Below are positions 27,648-37,789 of a DNA stretch of 49,806 bases, piece by piece. Below the pieces are notes generated by a model. That model had not been told where the DNA came from. It searched no databases and saw only the letters and a list, made by a program, of their open reading frames with translations. Positions within the stretch are counted from its first letter, which is position 1. The number at the start of each line of letters is the position of its first letter. The translations under genes were made by a program, and so were the position numbers. This DNA is from Synechococcus sp. Cruz CV12-2-Slac-r (GTDB lineage Bacteria > Cyanobacteriota > Cyanobacteriia > PCC-6307 > Cyanobiaceae), in assembly GCF_024346075.1 (NCBI RefSeq), contig NZ_JAGQEK010000002.1:1-49806 (forward strand), in the 5' to 3' direction.

Positions 27648-30600
27648 CTAAAACCGGAAAAATAGTTGAACTTGGCTTTGCCAACGGCCCTGCTGATCAA
27701 ATGAACCCTGTAGGCCCAAGTTGTCTGTAGCTTGAAATCGCAAGGTGGCTTCTGGGGGAATATCACTGCGATTAGGGGCTGCAAGTATTGAAAGACTTAG
27801 CTTTTCGGTGATATCAAGCCCCACCTCAGATCCCAGCACAAGCTTCGAAGGTACACGCCGATTACTACTACTGGAAGTACTGGAATTTGTTACGTAAGGG
27901 TCTAAGTAAGCGGGATATAGGGCCACATTTAGCCTTTGGCCAAGCAATTCAGAAAATCCACCAACCACTGGTGTTAGTAGGGTTTGCCCCAGCACCGTAA
28001 CTAGCGCAGTGCCAGCATCACCACCGGATAATCCCGCTAAGGAGTTACCTCCAAGTAGTGCAATCAAGCGCTCCCGCGGTAGGGGTGGAATACTGCGCAA
28101 TTCGAGGTTATCTCCAATGCGATCCGCAGGCCCTGAAACTCGCACAACTACTTTTACGAGATTCAAGCGATCGAGATTGGAATAGTTGCCTTGCAATTGA
28201 TCACCACTTTGCAGCCCAGCTCTTTCGCCACTGCGTACTTGATCAGACACCCGGGAGGTAAGGGCTAAATCCAAATATGGAATCAAGCCAAGCGATGGGG
28301 TAAAAACAGCTACGTTTGGGCTGTTGTTATCAAGCCGCAAGCTGCTAGTAAATACATTCACTCTCCCCTGCAGCAATCGCACCACACCGGAAAGTTGAAT
28401 ATCAGGTCCCAAAGATCCATTTAGCGTAAGTAATCCAGCCAAGCTGAAATCAGCTACTGGCTGTGCTGTGATACGTAAATCAGGCCCCAGATTAAGGCGC
28501 AAATCCTTGAGCCTCACAATTCCAATTGCGGGGATTGCCTGTCGAAGAGCTAGGCCAGAGCTGGATTCAACCGTGGGGCCCAACAGCACAAGAGGCTGCT
28601 GGAATTGCCAGTTGGTTTCTGGTAAGCGCAACTCAAGTGGGATTTTATTTGTTCCTGTTTGCCTTAATTGAGTGGCCCCCAATTGCAATCTTCCATTGCT
28701 AATGCTGATTTCACCACCCACTAAAGGCTTCAGCAAGCTGCCGCTCAGTAACAGCTCACCGTCACTGCGAAGCCGCAGGTTTGCTTGTTGGATTGGAACA
28801 TTATTTAACTTAAATCTCACCTCTTGATTATTATTTGGATCAGCTTGAGAAACAAAAGGCAAGCTTCCCTTTGCCTCGATGCTGCCGTTACCAATTGAGG
28901 CGCTGAATTCCTCAAAAACCAAGCGTTTAAAATCAAAAAATAAGGCGGCCTGTAAATTACTTAGGGTTTGACCTGCAAAACGAATCTCCGCTTCCCGCAG
29001 GCGCACAAAGCCATTGGCAATCGGTTTTTCGCGGCTACCACGCACCAACAATTGAAGATCTGCGGATCCTTGGCGCCATTCCACGCTGCTACGCACTAGC
29101 GCCGCAAGAAAAATCAAGCCGTCGTTGCGGCTGGATAAACGCAATTCCAGGCCTTCTTTTGCTTTATCTAGGGGCAGACGCCCGCTCAGATCAATGCTGC
29201 TACTAGCCGCACCGCCTCTTAGGGCAATATCCAAATCGAGCGCATCTTTGTTTAATTGAATCGCCCCGCGCTCCAGTTTTAGAGGTTGATCTCGTATCAC
29301 CCCCTCCTCTAAAGCAAGCTCAACTTGAATCTGGGGATCTTTTTTCCCTGAGCGCCATTTACCAGTGCCCCCCAGTGACCCCCGCAAACCTGGGGGCACT
29401 GGAGTAAAAAGCGCAAGCAGGCCAAGTGGTAATCCGCTGAAGCTAAATTTGCCCTTACCTTCTACATCTGAGATTTGCTTGAGGGGACCTTGCAGAGTGG
29501 CCACGAAGGGCCTCAGGTTGAGCGCTTTATCTGCAAATTGGCCTTCCAGCCAAATCTGCCCCCGGGCAGCCGCCGCAATTGTTAGTTGATCAAGCCTTGG
29601 CCCGCGCAAACTGAGCTCCGCATCAAAAAGACCTCGAAGGTTTTCTGGGCTACTTCTGTTCTTATTTGATGAACTTAGCCGCGTTGCCTCAAGTTCAATT
29701 TCAGCTGTTCGCAGTTGTTGAAGTTGGGCATCCAAGCCTTTGCCAAAATCGCTAATTACTAAGCCAAATAGATCAGCGGCTTTGCCACTACTGGGTTCTG
29801 GAATTGGACCACCCACGCTTTGCAGCACCTGCCAAATATTTCCTGGCTGTAAACGCCAACCGCTCGCCTGCAGATCCAACTGGCCAGCAATTGCGCCCTT
29901 GGCAGTTAGCCTCACCTCGCTCCCATCACCAGGAGCCAACTTCGCTTTCAAGGCGTATCCAGGACTGCGAAATTGGCCGCTTATTTCCATGCTTTTGCCG
30001 CGCCAGGGCCCGAGGCCTGGCTGCAGCCAGATAGCTGTTCCTGAAATGCCAAAGGGTTTAAGAGCAGCGCTGCCATTTCCGGATATGTAACCATTTAATG
30101 GCAGTTTCTTGCGGCCTTCCAGTTGTAATTGCAAGGGAGCTAAATCCCATTTTTGGACGTTCCAGTGATAACCGTTTGCATTAGCTGCCAGTGTCAAATT
30201 GCCCGCTGCCTGGCGCCAGTTAAAACTGCTCAACTTGCTGCCTTGCAATTGAGCTGAGATCATCCCCCCATTAGATTTAAGCCAGAAATTGGATTTAAGC
30301 CTGAAATTATTGCTCTGCCATTTGCCTTGCCAGATGCCGGGCATACCCAATGGGCCATAACCAAGATCCTCAAGATAAATATCACCTTGAAACAAAGGTT
30401 TTTGCAGAGTTCCTCTGATCTCTGCATTTGCAACTAACCAACCACGCAGAGGTTGGCCGAGCTTAAATTGTTTTAAATTCAAGCGCTTGCTAGTTATTAA
30501 GCCAGTTATTTCTCCCTCTCCGAGGGGGCGCCCTGTTTTTGGCTGCCAGGAAGCATTTAGCTGCAGTGGTCCGTCTGCTTGCACAATTAAACTTTTATTC

Positions 30601-31850
30601 AACCAGCGGTAGTTGCCACCAAGAGGTTTAGCTAATTGCACTGAATCGATTATAAAATTTCCCGCCAGCCGCTCCAAACGCCACTCGCCTCGATTACTGC
30701 CACTAGCTAAAAGATTGGCCCGGAGGTTTGTTTGAGAATTACGCCAAGAAATTGTGGGCGCAGAAACCCACCAATTCGTTGAGTTCATGGCTCCCTGCCC
30801 CTTAATGCTCTTGCCGTTTACAGAAAAGCTACGCATGCGCCAATCAGTCCCTGCCCCTTCCAGCTCTGCTGTGGCCTTAAGCCTGGGGACTGCACCACGG
30901 GCTACAAGATTACCAACAAGAGAAAGTTTAAATTTTTTAAAGCCCTTCCAGCTCGCAAAAGCAGCTAGGTCGCCACTTTGTTCAGCCCAACGCCAGCGGC
31001 TTGGAGCAAGCATAAGTTGCTCGCCTGAAAATATTATTTTTAGGCCCTTAAAATGTAAAGGTTTAGGGCTATTAAAAGCAAAATTTTCAATTCGTAGGGG
31101 GCCCCAAGATTGCCATCTACCCTCTCGACGATTTAATTGCAGCAGCCCGGAAGCAACACCTTCTAATTTTCCATTTATAGGCCGGGGAAGGAATCGAGAA
31201 ACACTTCTAAGTGGCAGTTTTTGAAGAGCGAGTTGAATTCGCAAATTACCGCCCTCGCCCCAGTGGTTTCTGAGCACCAATCGAGACGTACTTACTGCTA
31301 ATTCAGGTTTTAAAAGTGCTTGAAAATCAAGTTTACGGTTAGGCAAATCGAGATCTAATTGGCCTTGGTTAAAACGCCAAACCTCTCCATTATTAATCCG
31401 CAAAGTTGCTGAATCCAGCAGATTGAGTTGCAGAAACAAGCGAGGTGCTTTGCCTTTTCCTCGAGGAAATTTCCAAAACTGTCCTGTGCTGTTTTTAATA
31501 ATGCGAGCCTCAAACCCCTTTAAACCAATGCGCAAAACCAACTGGCGTTGCTGCAGGCTGCGAACAAGATCCGGCAATAGGAAAAGCTGTTTAGCCCTCA
31601 ACGATGAGGGATCCGATGGGGTGGGATTTACTTTTGTGGCTGCAAATGCCAAGCCGTGGTGGCTGAAACCTTGAAATCCGCCCAACTCCACGGGGTGAGC
31701 AAGGCCCCGTTCCAGCCAATTCTCTAACTGACGATGCCAAGCTGTCGATTGTGAGTCGATTGGCAAATGCCAAGTTCGGCAGCCACTGATGCTGAGTAAC
31801 CCCAACAAGCTGAGGGGTAATAAAAGTCGCTGCTGGATCAATCCCCCCAT
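27648..31850 (-). CDS. TamB/DUF490-like translocation and assembly module protein
   Basis: TamB-type proteins form a long beta-rich groove between the inner and outer membranes. In Gram-negative bacteria and cyanobacteria they are linked to outer-membrane protein insertion or lipid transport. The product has 1400 residues from the ATG at 31850. Repeated beta-strand-rich segments with alternating Leu/Gly patterns run through most of it, and the C-terminal DUF490 domain ends in a strand with a terminal aromatic (VQLFFRF). An upstream extension to 32090 would overlap the divergent ycf51 gene and reads as low-complexity junk, so I reject it. The N terminus has a hydrophobic segment directly followed by SISGC, a possible lipobox. 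Heads the TamB-ROK-proA-folB run. Confidence 0.88.
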   Translation of the reverse strand: MGGLIQQRLLLPLSLLGLLSISGCRTWHLPIDSQSTAWHRQLENWLERGLAHPVELGGFQGFSHHGLAFAATKVNPTPSDPSSLRAKQLFLLPDLVRSLQQRQLVLRIGLKGFEARIIKNSTGQFWKFPRGKGKAPRLFLQLNLLDSATLRINNGEVWRFNQGQLDLDLPNRKLDFQALLKPELAVSTSRLVLRNHWGEGGNLRIQLALQKLPLRSVSRFLPRPINGKLEGVASGLLQLNRREGRWQSWGPLRIENFAFNSPKPLHFKGLKIIFSGEQLMLAPSRWRWAEQSGDLAAFASWKGFKKFKLSLVGNLVARGAVPRLKATAELEGAGTDWRMRSFSVNGKSIKGQGAMNSTNWWVSAPTISWRNSQTNLRANLLASGSNRGEWRLERLAGNFIIDSVQLAKPLGGNYRWLNKSLIVQADGPLQLNASWQPKTGRPLGEGEITGLITSKRLNLKQFKLGQPLRGWLVANAEIRGTLQKPLFQGDIYLEDLGYGPLGMPGIWQGKWQSNNFRLKSNFWLKSNGGMISAQLQGSKLSSFNWRQAAGNLTLAANANGYHWNVQKWDLAPLQLQLEGRKKLPLNGYISGNGSAALKPFGISGTAIWLQPGLGPWRGKSMEISGQFRSPGYALKAKLAPGDGSEVRLTAKGAIAGQLDLQASGWRLQPGNIWQVLQSVGGPIPEPSSGKAADLFGLVISDFGKGLDAQLQQLRTAEIELEATRLSSSNKNRSSPENLRGLFDAELSLRGPRLDQLTIAAAARGQIWLEGQFADKALNLRPFVATLQGPLKQISDVEGKGKFSFSGLPLGLLALFTPVPPGLRGSLGGTGKWRSGKKDPQIQVELALEEGVIRDQPLKLERGAIQLNKDALDLDIALRGGAASSSIDLSGRLPLDKAKEGLELRLSSRNDGLIFLAALVRSSVEWRQGSADLQLLVRGSREKPIANGFVRLREAEIRFAGQTLSNLQAALFFDFKRLVFEEFSASIGNGSIEAKGSLPFVSQADPNNNQEVRFKLNNVPIQQANLRLRSDGELLLSGSLLKPLVGGEISISNGRLQLGATQLRQTGTNKIPLELRLPETNWQFQQPLVLLGPTVESSSGLALRQAIPAIGIVRLKDLRLNLGPDLRITAQPVADFSLAGLLTLNGSLGPDIQLSGVVRLLQGRVNVFTSSLRLDNNSPNVAVFTPSLGLIPYLDLALTSRVSDQVRSGERAGLQSGDQLQGNYSNLDRLNLVKVVVRVSGPADRIGDNLELRSIPPLPRERLIALLGGNSLAGLSGGDAGTALVTVLGQTLLTPVVGGFSELLGQRLNVALYPAYLDPYVTNSSTSSSSNRRVPSKLVLGSEVGLDITEKLSLSILAAPNRSDIPPEATLRFQATDNLGLQGSFDQQGRWQSQVQLFFRF

Positions 31851-31917
31851 AGCGGCGGTGATTTCGTCCAGGTTTGGCGCAATATAGGGTTTATCAAGGT
31901 TTGCTTCATACCCATCG

Positions 31918-32388
31918 ATGGCCGCTGATCCAGTGCTTCTTAAAGCAGGGGCGTGGATAGGCATCTTCGCTGCCTTGCTCGCCTTGTTAACTGTGCTCGG
32001 TTTTTGGAAAGGTTGGGAATTTCGATTCCGATTGGTGGGGTTCACCAGTTTCACTTTGTTATTGGCGGCGGGCTGCGCAGCATTTGCCATCAGTTACAAC
32101 CCACGTTTGAAGGTGGAAGGTGCCCTGTATGTGCCAGTTGTATTTGACAACGGCACGGATTTAATTGTTGCCGCAGCAGGCGCAAACTTCCCAAAGTCTG
32201 CAGTGCAGCCCACCTTGGAGCAATTGGCAGGCAACCTTCGCGGCAGTGGTCGCAGCAGCCCTGATGGCTTTGTACGCGTGAAATTGCGGCAATTGGAGGA
32301 ACAAGCAGATGGCAGCAGTAAACCCGTGATCCTTGGAGAAGCAATCCGCGATTTTAAAAGCGGTTTAGTTACCCAGACAGGGAACTGA
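31918..32388 (+). CDS. ycf51: Ycf51 family protein (DUF2518)
   Basis: The 156-residue product matches Ycf51/DUF2518, found in cyanobacteria and red-lineage plastids, with no known function. It has two transmembrane helices at about residues 10-29 and 38-61. A conserved soluble part of about 95 residues follows, starting YNPRLKVEGALYVPVVFDNGT, with SPDGFVRVKLRQLEE near the end. The topology suggests that the soluble part lies on one side of the membrane as a small folded domain. It diverges from the TamB-like gene across 67 bases, which must contain both promoters. Confidence 0.88.
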   Translation: MAADPVLLKAGAWIGIFAALLALLTVLGFWKGWEFRFRLVGFTSFTLLLAAGCAAFAISYNPRLKVEGALYVPVVFDNGTDLIVAAAGANFPKSAVQPTLEQLAGNLRGSGRSSPDGFVRVKLRQLEEQADGSSKPVILGEAIRDFKSGLVTQTGN

Positions 32389-32452
32389 CACTTGCTGAGC
32401 CCATGGGGAACGCTTCTGGAACTGAAATAAAAAATCTTCCCCATAGGCTGCA

Positions 32453-32749
32453 ATGTTTCCGCAACGCCTATTACCAAAACGTCTATTACCAACTTTGGCT
32501 GGGTTGGTTCTAGCCCTTGGCTTAAATGCTGCTTTTGCCGGTGCTAGCCCGCTGCTGGAATCTGTAAAACAAAATAAACAATTAGCTCAACAGCTTTGCG
32601 GCGATTTCCGCAAACTCAATGCCGGTGGCCAAAAAGCCCATGGACCCGCTGCCGTGCGCACTACTGCGAGCAGCCAGGGGTTGAGCACCCTTGATGCCGA
32701 AATTCTCACCACTTATGTAGTGGGTATGTATTGCCCAGATGTCCGTTGA
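32453..32749 (+). CDS. Small exported conserved protein
   Basis: I do not recognise a named family. The 98-residue product has a convincing signal peptide: basic start (QRLLPKRLLP), a hydrophobic core of about 14 residues, then AAFAG with cleavage likely after residue 29. The mature part of about 68 residues carries two cysteines (in QQLCGDF and MYCPDVR) placed near its two ends, which could form a disulfide. The end of the protein, TTYVVGMYCPDV, looks like a recurring small-secreted-protein ending. Its last 11 bases overlap the start of the hydrolase gene, implying cotranscription. Confidence 0.7.
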   Translation: MFPQRLLPKRLLPTLAGLVLALGLNAAFAGASPLLESVKQNKQLAQQLCGDFRKLNAGGQKAHGPAAVRTTASSQGLSTLDAEILTTYVVGMYCPDVR

Positions 32750-34331
32750 TGTAACGCCTTTATCCATTCCAATGCGGGATGGATGCCTGCTTAAAGGTGA
32801 ACTTTGGCAACCGGGGGGAGTTGGTCCGTGGCCGGCCCTAATAATGCGGCAACCCTATGGCCATCGCCTTGCTTCAACAGTTGTTTATGCCCATCCCAGT
32901 TGGTATGCCCAGCAGGGATATTTGGTGCTTATTCAGGATGTGAGGGGATGCGCTGAATCCGAAGGCGATTTTCAAGGCTTTAGTCAAGAAGTAAATGATG
33001 GCGCCGACAGCATCTCGGCCTTGAGGGCACACCGCCTGTGCAATGGCCGGGTGGGTAGCTACGGCTTCAGTTATCAAGGCCTAACGCAACTTCTCGGTGA
33101 TCCAGCTGATGCGATGGCTCCTGCCATGACGGGCTGGGATGAACGGCTTCATATGGCCACTGAAGGTGGCGCCCATCTGTGGGCAAACAATGTGGGCTGG
33201 GGGCTGCAATTGGCGGCAGAACATTGCCGCCGCAGTGGCAGGAATGAGCATTGGAAACTTATTTATAAAAGCCTACAAAGCGGCACTTTTTTATTTGACG
33301 GACTCGAAATACTGCGCCATACAAACCCAAACAATCCAGTGCTGGCTTGGCTGGAGCTAAATCCGCAAGCTCAGGAGCAATGGCCAAACCAAAAGCTCAG
33401 CTCTGCTGTTTTGGAGCGGCCATTGTTGCTGTGCCAAGGGTGGCATGACCCTTACTTGGAGGGCGGTCTTTCCTTATGGAACAAAAGCAAACAAGCCGGT
33501 GCAAACCCGCTAATTCGCATTGGCCCATGGAGTCATTTGGCTTGGGATCGCAAGGTAGGCAGTACGAATCAAGGGGCCAGCGCCTGTGGCGGGGTAGACG
33601 AATGGCAACTTTCATTTTTTGATCAACATTTACGCGATCGAGCCCCTGCGGCAGAACCGGAACCCTGCCTTGCCTTTGATCTTTTGGCTAAGGAATGGCG
33701 GCAAAGGGATCCTCAAAATCCAGGCAAGCTGCAATGGGGCTTGAGCAGTGGCGGCCTTGCTGCCAGCCGCAGCAATGAAGGCTTGTTGTTGGCGCAGGAA
33801 CAGGGTTATGGGCAGGTTTATTGGGTTCATGATCCGTGGCGGCCAGTACCTGGCTGTGGAGGTCATCTCGGAGCAGATGCTGGTATGCAGGAAAGAAGTG
33901 CCCTGGATGCAAGGGCCGATGTTGTTTGTTTTACAAGCCCCCCCCTATTGGAAGCACTTGAAATTTGGGGTAAACCACAATTAATAGCCCTTGTAGCTGC
34001 TGATCAGCCCGGCTTTGATCTTTGTGCAAATTTAGCGGTAGTACGCCAACAGGGTTCTGAAGTTCTTGTTCTCAGCACTGGCGTTTTGAGGCAACTGGGG
34101 GAACACTGCAAGCAACTTTTACCTCGCAAGCTGCAATTTCAACCCTTGCTGGCCAGCCTGCAAGCCGGGGATAGGTTGCGATTGAGCATTGCAGGTGCCG
34201 CCTGGCCCCACATCAGTGTGAATCGTGGTGATGGGCACTGGGCTCCTGGGCCCGTTGGACCATCTCACTCCAGCATTCGAATTCAGCTGCAACTAGCTGG
34301 AAGTGGTTTGGAGCTGCTAGCCATGGGGTAG
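32739..34331 (+). CDS. CocE/NonD-type alpha/beta hydrolase
   Basis: This 530-residue protein belongs to the CocE/NonD group, which includes X-prolyl dipeptidyl peptidases, cocaine esterase and glutaryl-7-ACA acylases. The nucleophile Ser sits in SYGFSYQGLTQ near residue 110. The Asp and His of the triad fit GWHDPYLEGG (near 228) and GPWSHLAWD (near 267). The C-terminal part has the jelly-roll-like domain of the group. No signal peptide is seen, so it acts in the cytoplasm. The natural substrate is unknown in cyanobacteria. It overlaps the upstream small exported gene by 11 bases and precedes glgB. Confidence 0.88.
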   Translation: MSVDVTPLSIPMRDGCLLKGELWQPGGVGPWPALIMRQPYGHRLASTVVYAHPSWYAQQGYLVLIQDVRGCAESEGDFQGFSQEVNDGADSISALRAHRLCNGRVGSYGFSYQGLTQLLGDPADAMAPAMTGWDERLHMATEGGAHLWANNVGWGLQLAAEHCRRSGRNEHWKLIYKSLQSGTFLFDGLEILRHTNPNNPVLAWLELNPQAQEQWPNQKLSSAVLERPLLLCQGWHDPYLEGGLSLWNKSKQAGANPLIRIGPWSHLAWDRKVGSTNQGASACGGVDEWQLSFFDQHLRDRAPAAEPEPCLAFDLLAKEWRQRDPQNPGKLQWGLSSGGLAASRSNEGLLLAQEQGYGQVYWVHDPWRPVPGCGGHLGADAGMQERSALDARADVVCFTSPPLLEALEIWGKPQLIALVAADQPGFDLCANLAVVRQQGSEVLVLSTGVLRQLGEHCKQLLPRKLQFQPLLASLQAGDRLRLSIAGAAWPHISVNRGDGHWAPGPVGPSHSSIRIQLQLAGSGLELLAMG

Positions 34332-34382
34332 CCATGGCCTCAGGTGCGTTTAGGCTCCCGCTCAGCGATGTATTGGGCCGCG

Positions 34383-36689
34383 ATGGTTGTGGAAAGCCTG
34401 GATTGGATGCACGGCGATGGCGAACGCTTAGCTACCTGCTGCCACGATCACCCCTATGCGGTACTCGGCCCCCAACCCTTAGCCAATGGGAGCTGGGTGG
34501 TAAGAGCGTGGCTGCCCGATGCAAACAGAGTGTGGCTGTTGAATCAGGGCCAGGAATTGGCTATGGAGAGCCCCCATCATCCCTGGCTGTTTGAACAAGT
34601 CCTCGAGCAAAACCCCGGCAGCAGTTACAGGCTCAAGGTTGATCGCGCCGGTATTACGCACGAACAACACGATCCCTACGCCTTCCGTGAGGAATGGATG
34701 GGAGAAATGGATCGCCATCTGTTTTCGGAAGGCAATCACCACCACATTTGGCGCCGCATGGGTGCTCATCCCGTGGTGCAGCAGGGTGTGGCCGGGGTGC
34801 AGTTCTGCGTATGGGCTCCAAGCGCCCGTAGCGTTGCTCTCATTGGTGATTGCTCCGCCTGGGATGGCAGAAATCTGCCGATGCAGCAACGTTTAGGCGG
34901 CAGTTGGGAACTGTTTGTGCCAGGAATTCGTGTGGGCCAGCGTTACAAATACGAAGTGCGCACCCAAGACGGCCACTGCTACGAAAAAGCAGACCCCTAT
35001 GGTTTTCAGCATGAGGTGAGGCCACTGCAAGCCTCGCTGGTGGCTGATCTAAACAGTTACGAATGGGCTGATACCGCTTGGTTGCAACAACGGGATAGCC
35101 GCAATCCTTTGGATCAACCGGTTTCAGTTTATGAAATGCATCTGGGCAGCTGGATGCACGGCAGTTTTGATCAGCCTTACATCGATACCGATGGTGAAGC
35201 ACGAACACCAGTGCCAGCGGCAGACCTTAAACCGGGCGCTCGCTTACTCACCTATCCCGAATTAGCTGATCGTGTAATCCCTTATGTGAAGGCTAGAGGA
35301 TTTACCCATATTGAATTAATGCCTATTGCAGAACATCCCTTTGATGGTTCATGGGGTTACCAAGTAACTGGCTTTTATGCACCTACCAGTCGTTTTGGCC
35401 CCCTAAATGAATTCAAAGCATTTGTTGATCGCTGCCATAGTGAAGGAATTGGCATAATTCTTGATTGGGTGCCGGGTCATTTTCCAAAAGATGCCCATGG
35501 TCTTGCTTTCTTTGATGGAAGCCATCTTTACGAACATGGTGATTCAAGAATTGGCGAGCACAAAGAATGGGGTACATTGATATTTAATTACAGCCGTAAT
35601 GAAGTACGGAATTTCTTAGTTTCAAATCTTCTCTTCTGGTTTGAAGAATTTCATATTGATGGCATCCGAGTAGATGCAGTTGCATCTATGTTATATCGAG
35701 ATTACCTGAGGCCCGATGGCGAATGGCTTCCCAATGAGCACGGTGGAAGAGAAAATCTTGAAGCAGTGCGTTTTATGCAACAAGCAAACTCATTATTATT
35801 TCACTACTTTCCTGGTGCTTTAGCAATCGCCGAGGAATCCACAACATGGCCCATGGTTACCCAACCAACCCACGTAGGGGGATTGGGTTTCAACCTCAAA
35901 TGGAATATGGGCTGGATGCACGACATGCTCGATTATTTCGAACTTGATCATTGGTTCCGTCAATTTCATCAAAACAACATTACTTTTTCAATCTGCTATC
36001 AATACACCGAAAATTTCATGTTGGCCTTGAGCCACGATGAAGTGGTGCATGGCAAGAGCCACTTGCTTCACAAAATGCCAGGAAGCGATGATTTAAAATT
36101 TGCCAATGTGAGAGCTCTATTAACATTTATGTGGACCCATCCAGGCAAGAAAACTATCTTTATGGGGATGGAATTTGGCCAGCGAGGAGAATGGAATGTA
36201 TGGGGCGATTTGGAATGGGACAAATTGCAATTCCCAGCCCATCAAGGCCTCCTGAATTTGGTGGATGATTTGAATAGTTATTACAAATCAGAGCCTGCCC
36301 TTTGGCGTAGTGATTTCGCAAACTATGGGTTCCAGTGGATCGATTGCGACGACAACAACCACAGCGTTGTGAGCTTTATGCGTCGTGACGAAAAAGAAGG
36401 GAATTGGGTTGTGGTGGTGTGTAATTTCACCCCTGAATGCCATGGCAATTACCGCATCGGCGTTCCAGTTGCTGGTTTCTATCAAGAAGCTTTCAACAGC
36501 GATAGCTCTCGCTACGGCGGTTCAAATCAAGGCAATTTGGGCGGTAAATTCAGCGCTGGCAACGCCATGCATGGCTATGAACAATCCTTGGAGCTTTGCT
36601 TACCACCACTGAGTTCCTTGGTATTCAAGCTCGACCCCAGCCGCCTGCCACCTGCGGCAATCCATGAAGAAAACATGAAGCAGAGCTGA
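34383..36689 (+). CDS. glgB: 1,4-alpha-glucan branching enzyme
   Basis: GlgB makes alpha-1,6 branches in glycogen. I start it at the ATG at 34383 (768 residues), which gives the N terminus typical of cyanobacterial GlgB; a start at 34344 would add 13 residues. An N-terminal GlgB-specific module and a CBM48 domain ([24 protein letters not shown]) come first. The GH13 barrel follows, with the nucleophile Asp in [16 protein letters not shown], the acid Glu in [10 protein letters not shown], and the transition-state Asp in [12 protein letters not shown]-terminal all-beta domain ends the protein. With glgA at 2612 it completes most of the polymer-making steps encoded here; glgC is not in the window. 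Confidence 0.97.
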   Translation: MVVESLDWMHGDGERLATCCHDHPYAVLGPQPLANGSWVVRAWLPDANRVWLLNQGQELAMESPHHPWLFEQVLEQNPGSSYRLKVDRAGITHEQHDPYAFREEWMGEMDRHLFSEGNHHHIWRRMGAHPVVQQGVAGVQFCVWAPSARSVALIGDCSAWDGRNLPMQQRLGGSWELFVPGIRVGQRYKYEVRTQDGHCYEKADPYGFQHEVRPLQASLVADLNSYEWADTAWLQQRDSRNPLDQPVSVYEMHLGSWMHGSFDQPYIDTDGEARTPVPAADLKPGARLLTYPELADRVIPYVKARGFTHIELMPIAEHPFDGSWGYQVTGFYAPTSRFGPLNEFKAFVDRCHSEGIGIILDWVPGHFPKDAHGLAFFDGSHLYEHGDSRIGEHKEWGTLIFNYSRNEVRNFLVSNLLFWFEEFHIDGIRVDAVASMLYRDYLRPDGEWLPNEHGGRENLEAVRFMQQANSLLFHYFPGALAIAEESTTWPMVTQPTHVGGLGFNLKWNMGWMHDMLDYFELDHWFRQFHQNNITFSICYQYTENFMLALSHDEVVHGKSHLLHKMPGSDDLKFANVRALLTFMWTHPGKKTIFMGMEFGQRGEWNVWGDLEWDKLQFPAHQGLLNLVDDLNSYYKSEPALWRSDFANYGFQWIDCDDNNHSVVSFMRRDEKEGNWVVVVCNFTPECHGNYRIGVPVAGFYQEAFNSDSSRYGGSNQGNLGGKFSAGNAMHGYEQSLELCLPPLSSLVFKLDPSRLPPAAIHEENMKQS

Positions 36690-36729
36690 TTGGTCGGGTA
36701 GCGTCGGCGGCTAAGCATTCTTCTTTTCT

Positions 36730-37788
36730 ATGAGCGACACCCTTCCCCTGCTGCTCCGCGCTGCCCGAGGCGAGCAGGTGGAACGTCCGCCTGTATGGAT
36801 GATGCGTCAAGCAGGGCGATATATGAAGGTGTACCGCGATCTACGTGATCGCCATCCTTCCTTCCGCGAACGCTCAGAGAATCCAGATCTCTCTTATGAG
36901 ATTTCGATGCAACCTTTCCAGGCCTTTCAGCCTGATGGGGTAATCCTTTTTTCAGATATTCTCACCCCGCTGCCCGGGATGGGCATCAACTTTGACATCA
37001 TCGAAAGCAAGGGGCCAATTATTGATCCACCGATTCGCAGCCTTGCTCAAGTGGAGGCACTGCGTGCTTTAGATCCCGCCAGCAGCCTTGGTTTTGTAGG
37101 GGAGGTGTTAACACGATTGAGAGAAAACGTTGGTTCAGCCGCTGCAGTGCTGGGTTTTGTTGGCGCTCCATGGACCTTGGCTGCCTACGCCGTTGAAGGT
37201 AAGAGCAGCAAAGATTATGCGGTGATCAAGGCGATGGCCTTTCGCGAACCGCAATTAATGCATCGGCTGTTAGCCCATTTCGCAGACAGCATTGCCACCT
37301 ATGTGAATTATCAAATTGATTCTGGCGCTCAGGTTGTTCAGTTATTTGATTCCTGGGCTGGTCAGTTAAGCCCCATGGATTACGACACCTTCGCAGCTCC
37401 TTACCAAAAACGAGTTATTGATCAGGTACGCGCAAAACATCCAGAAACTCCGTTAATCCTCTACATCTCTGGAGGGGCTGGAGTTTTGGAGCGTATGGCG
37501 GCAACCGGAGTTGATTTCATCTCCCTCGATTGGAGTGTTGACATGGCAGATGGCTGCAAACGCTTACCCCACCATGTGGGAATTCAGGGCAATGTTGATC
37601 CTGGCCTCCTGTTTGGCACCCCTGAAGCAATACGCCATCGGATTATCGACACGGTGCGAAAAGCAAGGGGACGCCGGCACATCCTTAATCTTGGCCATGG
37701 AATTCTGCCCGGCACCCCAGAGGAGAATGCGAGGGTTTTCTTTGAAACAGGCAAGCGGGTGAATGAACTTATGGGCACGGTGGGCTGA
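36730..37788 (+). CDS. hemE: Uroporphyrinogen decarboxylase
   Basis: HemE removes four carboxyl groups from uroporphyrinogen III to give coproporphyrinogen III, on the way to heme and chlorophyll. The 352-residue product has the family length. The N-terminal signature [20 protein letters not shown] (near residues 20-40) contains the substrate-binding Arg residues. The FSDILTPL segment holds the catalytic Asp, and [13 protein letters not shown] and LFDSWAG are the other conserved blocks. The epimerase-like gene starts one base after its stop, so they share a transcript. hemC, an earlier enzyme of the same pathway, lies at 45641. Confidence 0.97.
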   Translation: MSDTLPLLLRAARGEQVERPPVWMMRQAGRYMKVYRDLRDRHPSFRERSENPDLSYEISMQPFQAFQPDGVILFSDILTPLPGMGINFDIIESKGPIIDPPIRSLAQVEALRALDPASSLGFVGEVLTRLRENVGSAAAVLGFVGAPWTLAAYAVEGKSSKDYAVIKAMAFREPQLMHRLLAHFADSIATYVNYQIDSGAQVVQLFDSWAGQLSPMDYDTFAAPYQKRVIDQVRAKHPETPLILYISGGAGVLERMAATGVDFISLDWSVDMADGCKRLPHHVGIQGNVDPGLLFGTPEAIRHRIIDTVRKARGRRHILNLGHGILPGTPEENARVFFETGKRVNELMGTVG

Positions 37789-37789
37789 A

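Noticed and set aside
30754-31224. A 156-residue plus-strand frame inside the TamB-like gene
   Set aside because: Antisense shadow with no start signal, no domain and biased composition.
31851-32090. 80-residue N-terminal extension of the TamB-like protein
   Set aside because: It overlaps the divergent ycf51 gene, has no hydrophobic or domain character, and a good ATG with a membrane or lipobox segment lies at 31850.
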